Below are positions 55,772 through 64,000 of a DNA stretch of 64,000 bases, one piece after another (positions within the stretch are counted from its first letter, which is position 1; every line of letters starts with the position of its first letter). The translations under genes were made by a program, and so were the position numbers. The stretch comes from Blattabacterium cuenoti STAT (lineage in GTDB: Bacteria; Bacteroidota; Bacteroidia; Flavobacteriales; Blattabacteriaceae), in NCBI RefSeq assembly GCF_003573915.1, contig NZ_AP014608.1, positions 546,001-610,000 on the forward strand. The letters are read 5' to 3'. Below the pieces are notes generated by a model. The model ran no database searches. It saw only the letters and a list, made by a program, of their open reading frames with translations, and was not told where the DNA came from.

Positions 55772-56917
55772 ATGATTTTTTCTGTTTTGAGTTCTTTTCT
55801 ATTAAAAAAATTATATACTTTATATAAAATTATAAATATTAATAAATTATCGAATTTAATTACTTTTGAAGTATCGAAAAAAAATCAATTAAAAATTATA
55901 TGGGGGTTAGATTCAAAAAATATAATTCATACATATTTGAAAATCAATATCCTGAAATATACAAAAGAAAAAGTAACTCTATCTATCAAATTTATGATAG
56001 ATATTTTAACTACATTTTCAAATGAAAAACTTTTTTTAAAAAAGGAGAAATATACACTTAATATTTATTCTAAACAAGGAGTTTATAAAATTCCTACTTA
56101 TTATGATTCAAATCATTATGATGATAGATTATATAAATCTTCTCTTGTTCATAAAATTTCTTTGTTTTCCAAGTTATTTTTAAAAATATTAAATAAAACT
56201 TTATTTTTTTCTACTACTGAAGATGAAGAATTAAAACCCGTATTAAATGGAGTTTTTTTTCAATTTTTTACTCATGAAGCAAATTTCATAGCAACAGATA
56301 CTTATAGACTTATTAAGTATACTATAAAAAACTTTAAAACAAATCAAGAGATACAATTTACCATATCAAGAAAATATCTTACTATAATTCGTGAAATTTT
56401 AAAAAACGAAAAAAAAAATAATATTATTATTGAATATTCTGAAAAAGAAAATATAATTTTTTATTTTAAAAATTACATTTTTTCATGTCAACTAATAAAT
56501 AAAAAATATCCAGACTATCGTTCTGTAATTCCTAATAATAATCAATGTCATGTATCTTTTGTTATTAATAAATTTTTATTATTAAATACTATTAAAAGAA
56601 TATCTATTTTTTCTAAAAAGAAAAAGAATTTTATTAATTTTCATTTTTTTAATTATAAAAAATTAAAAATTTATGACGAAAATACAACTGATATTCATAA
56701 TTCTATTTCAGAAATAAAATGTAAAGTTCTTTTAAATGATCTGAAAAATATAAAAATAGGTTTTAACTCTAAATTTTTAATTGAAATTTTATCTTCTTTA
56801 AATGAAGATTTTATTTATTTTGAATTATATCAAAAAATGGGAATTATAAGACCTATATATAAGAAAAAAAAAGAAGAATCAATTTTGATATTAATTATGT
56901 CTATCATAAAAATATGA
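55772..56917 (+). CDS. dnaN: DNA polymerase III beta subunit (sliding clamp)
   Basis: Ring-shaped processivity clamp, 381 residues. Recognisable blocks are ELKPVLNGVFFQF with FIATDTYRLIKY (domain 2), the KKYPDYRSVIPNN segment and the C-terminal GFNSKFLIEILSSL. The protein is quite diverged and lysine-rich: the C-terminal LIMSIIKI replaces the common MPMRL-type ending that shapes the partner-binding pocket. It follows tRNA-CAU by 46 nt and overlaps pheT as ATGA, so the two are probably co-translated. Confidence 0.9.
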   Translation: MIFSVLSSFLLKKLYTLYKIININKLSNLITFEVSKKNQLKIIWGLDSKNIIHTYLKINILKYTKEKVTLSIKFMIDILTTFSNEKLFLKKEKYTLNIYSKQGVYKIPTYYDSNHYDDRLYKSSLVHKISLFSKLFLKILNKTLFFSTTEDEELKPVLNGVFFQFFTHEANFIATDTYRLIKYTIKNFKTNQEIQFTISRKYLTIIREILKNEKKNNIIIEYSEKENIIFYFKNYIFSCQLINKKYPDYRSVIPNNNQCHVSFVINKFLLLNTIKRISIFSKKKKNFINFHFFNYKKLKIYDENTTDIHNSISEIKCKVLLNDLKNIKIGFNSKFLIEILSSLNEDFIYFELYQKMGIIRPIYKKKKEESILILIMSIIKI

Positions 56918-58995
56918 AAATATCATTGAATTGGATTAAAAAATATGTTTTATTTCCTGTTGAAATAAACGAAAACGAGATATCCAATATATTAACTGAT
57001 ATCGGAATAACAGTAAAAGAAATTAGTAATGAGAACCAAGATTTTATTTTAGATGTAGAAATTACGCCTAATCGTACAGATGCTATGAGTCATTATGGAA
57101 TTGCACGTGATTTATACGCAGTCTTAAAATTTCGTGGATATAAAGTTCATTTAATAAAACCAGCAGTAATAAATAAAGAATTTTTTTTCCAAAAAAAATC
57201 TCATGTTTCAATTTTTGTAAAAAAACGTGAAACCTGTATAAGATATTCCGGAATATTGATTTCTAAAATCAAAATAGAACCATCTCCATATTGGTTAATT
57301 TCTAGATTAAAATCTATAGGGATTAAATCTATTAATAATATAATAGATATTATACATTTTGTTATGTATGAATTAGGACAACCTATGCATATATTTGATA
57401 TGGATAAAATAGAGGATAAAAAAATTATAATAAAAAATGCGGAAGAAAATACAAGATTTCAATCTCCAGATAAAATTATAAGAAAACTAGATAAAGAAGA
57501 TTTAGTTATTTATGATAAGATTAAACCATTATCTATAGCTGGAATAATAAACCATTTTGAATCAAATATACACATTAAAACTAAAACTATTTTTATTGGA
57601 ACTGCTTGTTTTAATCCCATTATAATCCGGAACCTTAGAAAAAAACATTCTCTAAAAATAGAAACACTACATCTTTTTGAAAAAGAAACAAATCCTAATC
57701 AGACTATATACGCTTTGCAAAGAAGCGCTTTTCTCATCAAAAAAATTATAAAAAATAAAATAATTTTTTCTGATATAATTGATTATTATCCTAACCCTAT
57801 TTCTATTTCAAAAATAAAACTTCGTTATAATAAAGTTATAAATATTATAGGAAAAAAGATTTCGAAAAAAAAAATCAAAGAAATTCTATCATTGTTAGAA
57901 ATGATGATTCATTCTGAAAATGATAATTTTTTATTAATTAGTGCTCCTTCTTATAGAACAGATATTCAAAGAGAAATAGATGTAATCGAAGAAATATTTC
58001 GAATTTATGGAATCCATAAAATTCCAATATATAACCGAATAAAAATTTCGGTATCTCCCAAAAGTTTTTTTAAAACAGAACATGAAATACAAAAAATACT
58101 TTTTGAACAATTAGTTTGTTTTGGTTTTCAAGAAATTATTTCATCTACGATGAGAAAAAATGAAGGAAAATCTTCTTCTTTACTAAATTTATCTTTTAAT
58201 AGACAAGAAATTAAAATCCTTAATCCTGTGAACAAAAATTATCAAATTATGCGTTCTAGTTTATTATTCAGCATAATAGATTGCATAAAATATAATTTCA
58301 ACAAAAATAGGATTAAATCTAATATAAAATTTTTTGAATTAGGAAACATATATTATAAAAAAAATAATAAATTTTTAGAAAAAACATATCTTGGAATAGC
58401 AATTTATCAAAAAGAAAAAATAGAATATAAAAATTATCCTTTTTTTTATTTAAAAGGAATTATTGAACAAATTTTTCAAAAAAGTGGAATATTAAATTAT
58501 ACTCAAATACTTTCTAAACATCCATTATTAGAAAATGGAATTTCTATATTATATAATAAAAAAAATTTAGTCGAACTAGGAAAAATTCAAAACTATGTTC
58601 TAAAGCAAAGTGAAATATTTTATGCAGAAATTGATTGGAAATATTTAGTATCTATTATTCAAGAAAAAAAAATAATTTATATTCCATTTTCAAAGTATCC
58701 TACCTCAAGAAGAGATTTATCTTTATTAGTAGATAAAACAATTTCATTCGAAAAAATTAATCAATTAATTAAAAAAAAAGAAAATCATTTTATTAAAAAA
58801 ATTAAAATATATGATTTATATGAAGGAAAAAATTTACCAAAATCAAAAAAATCTTATACAGCAAGTTTCTTTTTTGAAAGTCAAAAAGAAACACTAACTG
58901 ATAAAATTATTAATAATTCAATGAAAAAAATTGAATTATTTTTGAAACAAAAATTAAAAGCTGAAATAAGAAGAAAACAAAATCACGTAGAATAA
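56914..58995 (+). CDS. pheT: Phenylalanyl-tRNA synthetase beta subunit lacking the EMAP/OB domain
   Basis: Beta subunit of the tetrameric PheRS, 693 residues against about 800 usually. The N-terminus (LNWIKKYVLFPVE, LTDIGITVKEI) runs straight into DVEITPNRTDAMSHYGIARDL at residues 47-67. The EMAPII-like tRNA-binding OB domain, normally about 110 residues between these parts, is absent. The B3/B4 editing region, B5 domain (QREIDVIEEIFRIYG), catalytic-like domain and C-terminal FDX-ACB anticodon-binding domain (YPTSRRDLSLLVD onward) are all present. The frame is clean across the junction. Overlaps dnaN by 4 nt and convergent glyS by 13 nt. Confidence 0.93.
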   Translation: MKISLNWIKKYVLFPVEINENEISNILTDIGITVKEISNENQDFILDVEITPNRTDAMSHYGIARDLYAVLKFRGYKVHLIKPAVINKEFFFQKKSHVSIFVKKRETCIRYSGILISKIKIEPSPYWLISRLKSIGIKSINNIIDIIHFVMYELGQPMHIFDMDKIEDKKIIIKNAEENTRFQSPDKIIRKLDKEDLVIYDKIKPLSIAGIINHFESNIHIKTKTIFIGTACFNPIIIRNLRKKHSLKIETLHLFEKETNPNQTIYALQRSAFLIKKIIKNKIIFSDIIDYYPNPISISKIKLRYNKVINIIGKKISKKKIKEILSLLEMMIHSENDNFLLISAPSYRTDIQREIDVIEEIFRIYGIHKIPIYNRIKISVSPKSFFKTEHEIQKILFEQLVCFGFQEIISSTMRKNEGKSSSLLNLSFNRQEIKILNPVNKNYQIMRSSLLFSIIDCIKYNFNKNRIKSNIKFFELGNIYYKKNNKFLEKTYLGIAIYQKEKIEYKNYPFFYLKGIIEQIFQKSGILNYTQILSKHPLLENGISILYNKKNLVELGKIQNYVLKQSEIFYAEIDWKYLVSIIQEKKIIYIPFSKYPTSRRDLSLLVDKTISFEKINQLIKKKENHFIKKIKIYDLYEGKNLPKSKKSYTASFFFESQKETLTDKIINNSMKKIELFLKQKLKAEIRRKQNHVE

Positions 58996-60422
58996 AATAA
59001 TTTTTTCAAAATTTTTTTAAATCCAGTTTTTTTTTCTAAAATTTTCGGTATTTCTTTTATGTGAATTCTTTTTTGTTTCATATTATCTCTATTTCTCATA
59101 GTTACTGTATCTGTTTTGATAGTATCGTAATCTACAGTAAAACAAAATGGAGTTCCTATTGCATCTTGTCTTCTATATAACTTTCCAATAGATTCTTTTT
59201 CGTCATAAACTAATCTATGATGAATTTTTATATCATGAAATATTTTTTTTGCTATTTCTGGTAATCCGTTTTTTTTAACTAATGGAAATATAGCGGCTTT
59301 AATTGGAGATAAACAATAGGGAAGTTTTAATACTATACGTTTTTTTCCATTTTTTAATTCTTCTTCTTTTAAAGAAGAAGAAAATATAGCTAAAAAAAGA
59401 CGATCTAATCCTAAAGAAGTTTCTATAACATAAGGAATATAATTTTTTTCCAACTCAAAAATTCTAAATTTTTTCTTAGAAAAAAATTCATGATTTTTTA
59501 AATCAAAATCTCTACGAGAATGAATTCCTTCTATTTCTTGAAATCCAAAAGGAAAATGAAATTCTATATCTGACCCAAAACTTGCGTAATGAGCTAAATG
59601 ATCATGATCGCATAATCGATAATATTTTTTATTTACTAAATTTAAATCTAAATGCCATTTTAATCGGCTTTTTTTCCAATAGTTATACCATTTTATTTCC
59701 TCTTTTGGAAGAATAAAAAACTGCATTTCCATTTGTTCAAATTCCCGCATTCTAAATATAAATTTTCTTGCAATAATTTCATTTCTAAATGATTTTCCTA
59801 TTTGTGCAATTCCAAATGGAATTTTCATTCTATTAGATTTTACAATATTATGAAAATTTGAAAATATGCCTTGAGCTGTTTCAGGACGAAGAAATAAATC
59901 TTTTTCTATAATTTTGAACATCATATTGAAATTTCTAATTTCTGTCCAATTTTTTGTTTTAAAAATGGGATCACAAATACACAATTCATCAATCAAAACT
60001 TTTATATCTAGTAAATTTTTTTTCTTTAAAGATTGAGATAAACGAGATAATATTTCTTCTTTTTTTTTTGGATCATTTAAAAAATTTTTTTCTACATATT
60101 TTTGAATCAAAATTTCAGGACGATATCTTTTTTTGGAATCTTTATGATCAATCAATAATTCATTAAATTTATCAATATGACCGGATGCCCGCCAAATATC
60201 AGAATGCATAAGAATAGAAGAATCTATTCCTACTATATTTTCATGAAGTTGAGTCATAGACTTCCACCAAAATTCTTTGATATTGTTTTTTAATTCTACT
60301 CCATGTGGTCCATAATCATAAATTGCATTTAATCCTCCATAAATTTCACTAGAAGGAAAAATGAAACCATAAACTTTTGCATGAGAAATTAAAAATTCAA
60401 AAAAATAATTACATTTTTTCAT
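58983..60422 (-). CDS. glyS: Glycyl-tRNA synthetase, homodimeric type
   Basis: Class II synthetase charging tRNA-Gly, 479 residues, of the alpha2 type (as in Gram-positives, Bacteroidetes and eukaryotes), not the E. coli alpha2-beta2 type. Motifs: GFIFPSSEIYGGLNAIYDYGPHG at the N-terminus, FLRPETAQGIFSNF, GIAQIGKSFRNEI, FRMREFEQMEMQFF, and the late SLGLDRLFLAIF. A C-terminal anticodon-binding domain (about 375-475) carries KLYRRQDAIGTPFCFTVD. The 3' end overlaps pheT by 13 nt. trxB lies 4 nt upstream. Confidence 0.95.
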   Translation of the reverse strand: MKKCNYFFEFLISHAKVYGFIFPSSEIYGGLNAIYDYGPHGVELKNNIKEFWWKSMTQLHENIVGIDSSILMHSDIWRASGHIDKFNELLIDHKDSKKRYRPEILIQKYVEKNFLNDPKKKEEILSRLSQSLKKKNLLDIKVLIDELCICDPIFKTKNWTEIRNFNMMFKIIEKDLFLRPETAQGIFSNFHNIVKSNRMKIPFGIAQIGKSFRNEIIARKFIFRMREFEQMEMQFFILPKEEIKWYNYWKKSRLKWHLDLNLVNKKYYRLCDHDHLAHYASFGSDIEFHFPFGFQEIEGIHSRRDFDLKNHEFFSKKKFRIFELEKNYIPYVIETSLGLDRLFLAIFSSSLKEEELKNGKKRIVLKLPYCLSPIKAAIFPLVKKNGLPEIAKKIFHDIKIHHRLVYDEKESIGKLYRRQDAIGTPFCFTVDYDTIKTDTVTMRNRDNMKQKRIHIKEIPKILEKKTGFKKILKKLFYST

Positions 60423-60426
60423 ATCT

Positions 60427-61368
60427 CTACATATATAAATATTTTTCTAAATCTAATGCAGCCATACATCCTGTTCCCGCAGAAGTAATAGCTTGACGAT
60501 AAATAGGATCTTGCACATCACCTGCAGCAAATACACCAGGTTTACTGGTTATAGTTCTTCCTTTTTGTACAATAACATACCCTTTTTCATCTAAATCTAA
60601 TTCATTTCTAAAAATTTCTGTATTAGGAATATGACCGATAGCAATAAATAAACCACTAATTAAAACAATTTTATTAGTTTTTGTTTTATGATTAAAAATA
60701 TTAATTCCTTCCAAAAAGTTATCTCCAATAATTTCAGTAATTTTAGAACAAAATAATGTATCAATATTATTTTTTTTTAAAAAAATTTTTTGCAAAATTT
60801 TAGATGCTTTTAAGTGATCTTTTCTAACTATTAAATAAACTTTTTTACAAAATTTTGATAAAAAGATTGCTTCTTCTAAAGCGGTGTCACCCCCTCCTAT
60901 CACTGCTACATTTTTTTCTTTATGAAAAAAACCATCGCAAGTAGCGCAAAAAGAAATTCCTAATCCTAGAAATTTTTTTTCTTTATGAATCCCCAAAAAT
61001 TTTGGACGAGAACCTGTAGCTATAATCAAACCTTTACTTTCTATACATTTTTCTGTAGAAAAAAAAATACGATGATTTCCTCTTATTTTATTGGATAAAA
61101 TTACATGATTCACAGAATGATTAATTATTTCTGTATTAAACCGTTTTGCTTGATCTTTACAATTTTTCATAAAATCGACTCCCTTAATTCCTTCTGAAAA
61201 ACCCAGATAATTATCAACAACAGTTGTAGTGGTCAATTGTCCTCCTGGTTGAAATCCTGTAAAAAGAATAGGATTCATATCAGCTCTTGCTGCATATATA
61301 GCAGCAGAATAACCAGAAGGTCCAGATCCGATAATTACACAATCTTGTATTTTTTTTTTTAAAAACAT
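60427..61368 (-). CDS. trxB: Thioredoxin reductase
   Basis: NADPH-dependent flavoenzyme reducing thioredoxin, 313 residues. FAD binding: IIGSGPSGYSAAIYAARA (residues 12-29). Redox-active cysteines 141 and 144 are in CATCDGFF. NADPH binding: VIGGGDTALEEAIFL. The C-terminal FAD motif GVFAAGDVQDPIYRQAITSAG is intact. It lies 4 nt before glyS on the same strand and is divergent from the small HsdR_N gene across 66 nt. Confidence 0.96.
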   Translation of the reverse strand: MFLKKKIQDCVIIGSGPSGYSAAIYAARADMNPILFTGFQPGGQLTTTTVVDNYLGFSEGIKGVDFMKNCKDQAKRFNTEIINHSVNHVILSNKIRGNHRIFFSTEKCIESKGLIIATGSRPKFLGIHKEKKFLGLGISFCATCDGFFHKEKNVAVIGGGDTALEEAIFLSKFCKKVYLIVRKDHLKASKILQKIFLKKNNIDTLFCSKITEIIGDNFLEGINIFNHKTKTNKIVLISGLFIAIGHIPNTEIFRNELDLDEKGYVIVQKGRTITSKPGVFAAGDVQDPIYRQAITSAGTGCMAALDLEKYLYM

Positions 61369-61434
61369 AAAAATATTTATTTTTTCTAAAAAAAATGATT
61401 TAATACAAATATTTTATCATTTGATTAATAAATT

Positions 61435-61869
61435 ATGCGTGATATAAATTTTTTTATAGATAAACATTTGCATTTAAAAAAAATAAAAAATAGAATTCAT
61501 ATATTTTGTGTAATCAGAAAAAAATTTTATCTTTTTACTCAAGAAGAGGTAATCCGTCAATATATAATTTTTTTATTAAAAAAGATAAAAAATTATAAAA
61601 ATTCAAACATATGGGTTGAATATCCTTTTAAAATAAATAAATTAAATAAACGAATAGATATACTTGTTCAAGTTCAAAAGAAACCACATATTCTTATAGA
61701 ATGCAAAACTCCAAAAATTTCTATTACACAAAAAACTTTTGATCAAATTTCTATATATAATAAAACTATTAAAGCTCCATTTTTAATGATAAGTAATGGA
61801 ATAAAAAATTTTATTTTCCAAATTGATAAGAATAAAAAACAATTTTTTTTTTTAAGAAAGATTCCATAA
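61435..61869 (+). CDS. HsdR N-terminal-like (PD-(D/E)XK) small protein
   Basis: A 144-residue protein matching the stand-alone 'type I restriction enzyme R protein N-terminal domain' family common in Bacteroidetes. VIRKKFYLFTQEEVIRQYIIFL is the family's N-terminal block; KRIDILVQVQKKPHILIECKTP carries the nuclease-like Asp and Glu-Cys-Lys pattern. There is no helicase part and no methylase or specificity gene nearby, so it is not a restriction system. The role is unknown. Convergent with gapA (21 nt gap). Confidence 0.83.
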   Translation: MRDINFFIDKHLHLKKIKNRIHIFCVIRKKFYLFTQEEVIRQYIIFLLKKIKNYKNSNIWVEYPFKINKLNKRIDILVQVQKKPHILIECKTPKISITQKTFDQISIYNKTIKAPFLMISNGIKNFIFQIDKNKKQFFFLRKIP

Positions 61870-61890
61870 ATAAAATTTATGGATCAAATT

Positions 61891-62901
61891 TTATGATGAT
61901 AAAGAATGCATATACTCAATAAGATCTAATAATTTTATAGAATAACCAACTTCATTGTCGTACCAAGACACAATTTTTAAAAAGTTGGAATTTAACATAA
62001 TACTAGAATTAGCATCAAAAATAGAAATTCTTTTATCCCCTATAAAATCAGATGAAACAACAGGATCTTCTGTATATCCTAATATTCCTTTTAATGTAGT
62101 TTGAGAAGCCTGTTTCATTAGAAATTTAACTTTATTAAAATTTGTGCTAGTTTTTAAATTTACTGTAAAATCCAAAACAGAAACATCTGCAATAGGGACT
62201 CTAAAAGCCATTCCTGTTAGTTTTCCATTTAAACTAGGAATAATTTTACCTACTGCATTAGCCGCACCTGTTGATGATGGTATTATATTCCCTAATGAAG
62301 ACCTACCTCCTCTCCAATCTCTAATAGAAACAGAATCAACAACTTTTTGAGTTGCAGTAGAAGCATGTATTGTTGTCATCAATCCTTCATATATTCCAAA
62401 ATTATCATTTAATACTTTAACAATCGGAGAAAGACAATTAGTAGTGCAGGAAGCATTAGATACAATATTTTGATTTTTTCTCATGTTTTTATGATTTACT
62501 CCCATAACAAACATAGGAATATCATCTTTAGGAGGAGCTGATATGATTACTTTTTTAGCACCTGATTTTAAATGAGCATTAGCCAAATCTTTTGTTAAAA
62601 AAAGTCCAGTGGACTCTATAACATATTCCACATTCAAAATCCCCCAATTGAGTTTTTTAGGATCTTTTTCATTAGTAACTTTTATCCGTTTTTCATTCAA
62701 TACGAGATAATTTGTATTTTCAATACGAATATTTCCTTTAAAAGAACCATGAACTGAATCATATTTTAACATGTAAGCCAAATATTCTATAGATACTAGA
62801 TCATTTATAGATATTACTTGAATATTATTTCTATTTAAAGCAGATAATAAAACTATCTTTCCTATTCTTCCAATTCCATTAATTCCTATTTTTATAGACA
62901 T
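61891..62901 (-). CDS. gapA: Glyceraldehyde-3-phosphate dehydrogenase
   Basis: Oxidises glyceraldehyde-3-phosphate with NAD, 336 residues. NAD-binding [17 protein letters not shown] and Asp34 (SINDLVS) indicate NAD preference. Catalytic Cys152 lies in [27 protein letters not shown], the [20 protein letters not shown] substrate site and [15 protein letters not shown] complete the family pattern. With pckA in the window it supports gluconeogenic as well as glycolytic flow. lepA lies 26 nt upstream; a TAGTTTTG box (minus strand, 62923-62930) overlaps the lepA stop and could give gapA its own promoter. Confidence 0.97.
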   Translation of the reverse strand: MSIKIGINGIGRIGKIVLLSALNRNNIQVISINDLVSIEYLAYMLKYDSVHGSFKGNIRIENTNYLVLNEKRIKVTNEKDPKKLNWGILNVEYVIESTGLFLTKDLANAHLKSGAKKVIISAPPKDDIPMFVMGVNHKNMRKNQNIVSNASCTTNCLSPIVKVLNDNFGIYEGLMTTIHASTATQKVVDSVSIRDWRGGRSSLGNIIPSSTGAANAVGKIIPSLNGKLTGMAFRVPIADVSVLDFTVNLKTSTNFNKVKFLMKQASQTTLKGILGYTEDPVVSSDFIGDKRISIFDANSSIMLNSNFLKIVSWYDNEVGYSIKLLDLIEYMHSLSS

Positions 62902-62927
62902 AATTAAATAATTTTTTTGTTACAAAA

Positions 62928-64000
62928 CTAATTTTTAACTTTTAAAAAAGTCATAAAAGTAGATGATGGGATTTCAATCTTTCCTATCTTACGCATTTTT
63001 TTCTTTCCTTTTTTTTGTTTTTCCAAAAGTTTTCTTTTTCTAGAAATATCCCCTCCATAACATTTATCCGTAACATTTTTTCTGAACGCTTTAATGGTTT
63101 CTCTTGCTATAATTCTTCCAGATACAGAAACTTGAATAGGAATACTAAATTGATGTTTTGGAATTAATATAGATAATTCTTTACATATTTTTTTTGCTAA
63201 AAAGAAAACTTTTGTTTTATGAACTAAAAGAGACAAAGGTTCTATTTTTTCGTGATTAATCCATACAGTAATTTTTTTTAAATCCGAACTTCTATAACCA
63301 ATAAAATTATAATCAAAAGATGCATATCCATTAGAAACACTTTTTAATTTATCATAAAAATCAAATACAATTTCCGATAAAGGCATCTCATACATAATTT
63401 TTATTCTTCTAGAAACCATATAATCATGATTTTCAACCATAATTCCTCGTTTTTCAATACATAACGACATTATATTCCCTATGTAAATATCTTTAGTAAA
63501 AATAGAAACTAAAATATATGGTTCTTCTACCTTTTTTAATTTTTCCATTTCCGGAAAATCCGAGGGATTATTAATTAAAACCTTTTGATTATTTTTCATA
63601 TAAACTATATAAGAAACATTAGGGATAGTGAGTATTACAGAAATATCATATTCACGTTCTAAACGGTCTTTTACAATTTCCATATGAAGAAAACCTAAAA
63701 ATCCACAATGGAAACCAAAACCTAATGCTGGAGAAGATTCAGGTTTAAAAGAAAGAGAAGCATCATTTAATTTTAATTTTTCTATAGAAGAACGTAATTC
63801 TTCATATCTATCAGAATCAACTGGATAAATACTAGCGAAAACCATAGGTTTAAATTCTTTAAATTTTTGTATTGCTTTTTTAGCTGGTATTTGATTATCT
63901 GTTATAGTGTCTCCTACTCTTACTTCGTTTGCATTTTTTATCCCAGAGACGATATATCCAACATCTCCTGTATTAATTTGATTTTTAGAAATACGTTTTA
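62928..64000 (-). CDS. lepA: Elongation factor 4 (LepA), 5' part outside the window
   Basis: LepA is a ribosomal GTPase that back-translocates stalled ribosomes. The frame is open to the window end, so about 357 codons are seen and the GTPase domain is missing. The visible part begins with NTGDVGYIVSGIK and VGDTITDNQIPA (domain 2), continues KPMVFASIYPVDSDRYEELR, then the domain with SPALGFGFHCGFLGFLHMEIV, and ends in the LepA-specific C-terminal domain (CYGGDISRKRKLLEKQKKGKKKMR). The ATG at 63845 is internal, not the start. Confidence 0.95.
   Translation of the reverse strand, partial: KRISKNQINTGDVGYIVSGIKNANEVRVGDTITDNQIPAKKAIQKFKEFKPMVFASIYPVDSDRYEELRSSIEKLKLNDASLSFKPESSPALGFGFHCGFLGFLHMEIVKDRLEREYDISVILTIPNVSYIVYMKNNQKVLINNPSDFPEMEKLKKVEEPYILVSIFTKDIYIGNIMSLCIEKRGIMVENHDYMVSRRIKIMYEMPLSEIVFDFYDKLKSVSNGYASFDYNFIGYRSSDLKKITVWINHEKIEPLSLLVHKTKVFFLAKKICKELSILIPKHQFSIPIQVSVSGRIIARETIKAFRKNVTDKCYGGDISRKRKLLEKQKKGKKKMRKIGKIEIPSSTFMTFLKVKN

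Noticed and set aside
61435-61869. Remnant of a type I restriction system
   Set aside because: No methylase, specificity or helicase sequence is present; the gene matches a stand-alone Bacteroidetes family.
61870-61894. 9-bp inverted repeat at the HsdR_N/gapA junction, possible terminator
   Set aside because: The stem is made only of A-T pairs and lacks a T-run; too weak to call.

Overview
The window is a stretch of a very AT-rich (by eye about three quarters A+T), tightly packed bacterial chromosome from the Bacteroidetes/Flavobacteriales, most probably Blattabacterium, the obligate endosymbiont of cockroaches. Flavobacterial markers are the fused SecDF, a mevalonate kinase of the flavobacterial type, the acpP-fabF-rnc cluster, the lptC-CorC/HlyC-ppiD and nadK-uppS-bamA-ompH gene orders, a PLP-dependent arginine decarboxylase next to an agmatinase, a DUF2795 gene beside secA, and atpDC split from the rest of the ATP synthase genes. 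Reduction shows in the absence of insertion sequences, phage genes, CRISPR arrays or toxin systems, in missing or shortened protein domains, and in many poly(A) tracts. The genus is inferred; other flavobacterial insect symbionts are not strictly excluded.

Layout. 1-8.5 kb: murF (partial), pyruvate dehydrogenase pdhA and pdhC, a TerC membrane protein, an MsbA-like ABC exporter, secDF and tatA. 8.5-17.3 kb (minus strand): envelope biogenesis, with ppiD-like, CorC/HlyC, lptC, tRNA-Phe (plus strand), ompH, bamA, uppS and nadK. 17.4-22.7 kb: mevalonate kinase, a pseudouridine synthase, aroQ, an alpha/beta hydrolase, rnc, fabF and acpP. 22.7-31.4 kb: pckA, riboflavin synthase, pdxA, atpC, atpD, ribF and an AddB-like nuclease. 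31.4-35.7 kb: the leucine operon leuACDB. 35.8-42.6 kb: a conserved helical-repeat protein, a small membrane protein, tyrS, a frameshifted era and clpB. 42.7-49.8 kb: prfB, speA, speB, cmk, fabG, menD and a SanA-like gene. 49.8-56.9 kb: secA, a DUF2795 gene, fmt, hup, pdxH, tRNA-CAU and dnaN. 56.9-64 kb: pheT, glyS, trxB, a small HsdR_N-type gene, gapA and lepA (partial).

The genes serve core information processing, outer-membrane assembly and export (SecA/SecDF/TatA/BamA/OmpH/LptC), central carbon metabolism (PDH, PckA, GapA, ATP synthase) and nutrient provision (leucine, shikimate, flavin, vitamin B6, menaquinone). The speA-speB pair would turn arginine into putrescine and urea. There is no gene-free stretch over 300 bases. 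No Shine-Dalgarno sequences are evident, as expected in Bacteroidetes. Several intergenic regions carry the Bacteroidetes -7 element TAnnTTTG.

I see no new multi-gene system. The most interesting signals are a frameshift in a 10-A tract of era, a 20-bp perfect inverted repeat inside the AddB-like gene, loss of the H-loop histidine in the ABC exporter, a PheT lacking its EMAP/OB tRNA-binding domain, and two envelope genes (lptC and a SanA-like gene) whose N-terminal membrane signals are in frame but have no ATG/GTG/TTG start.
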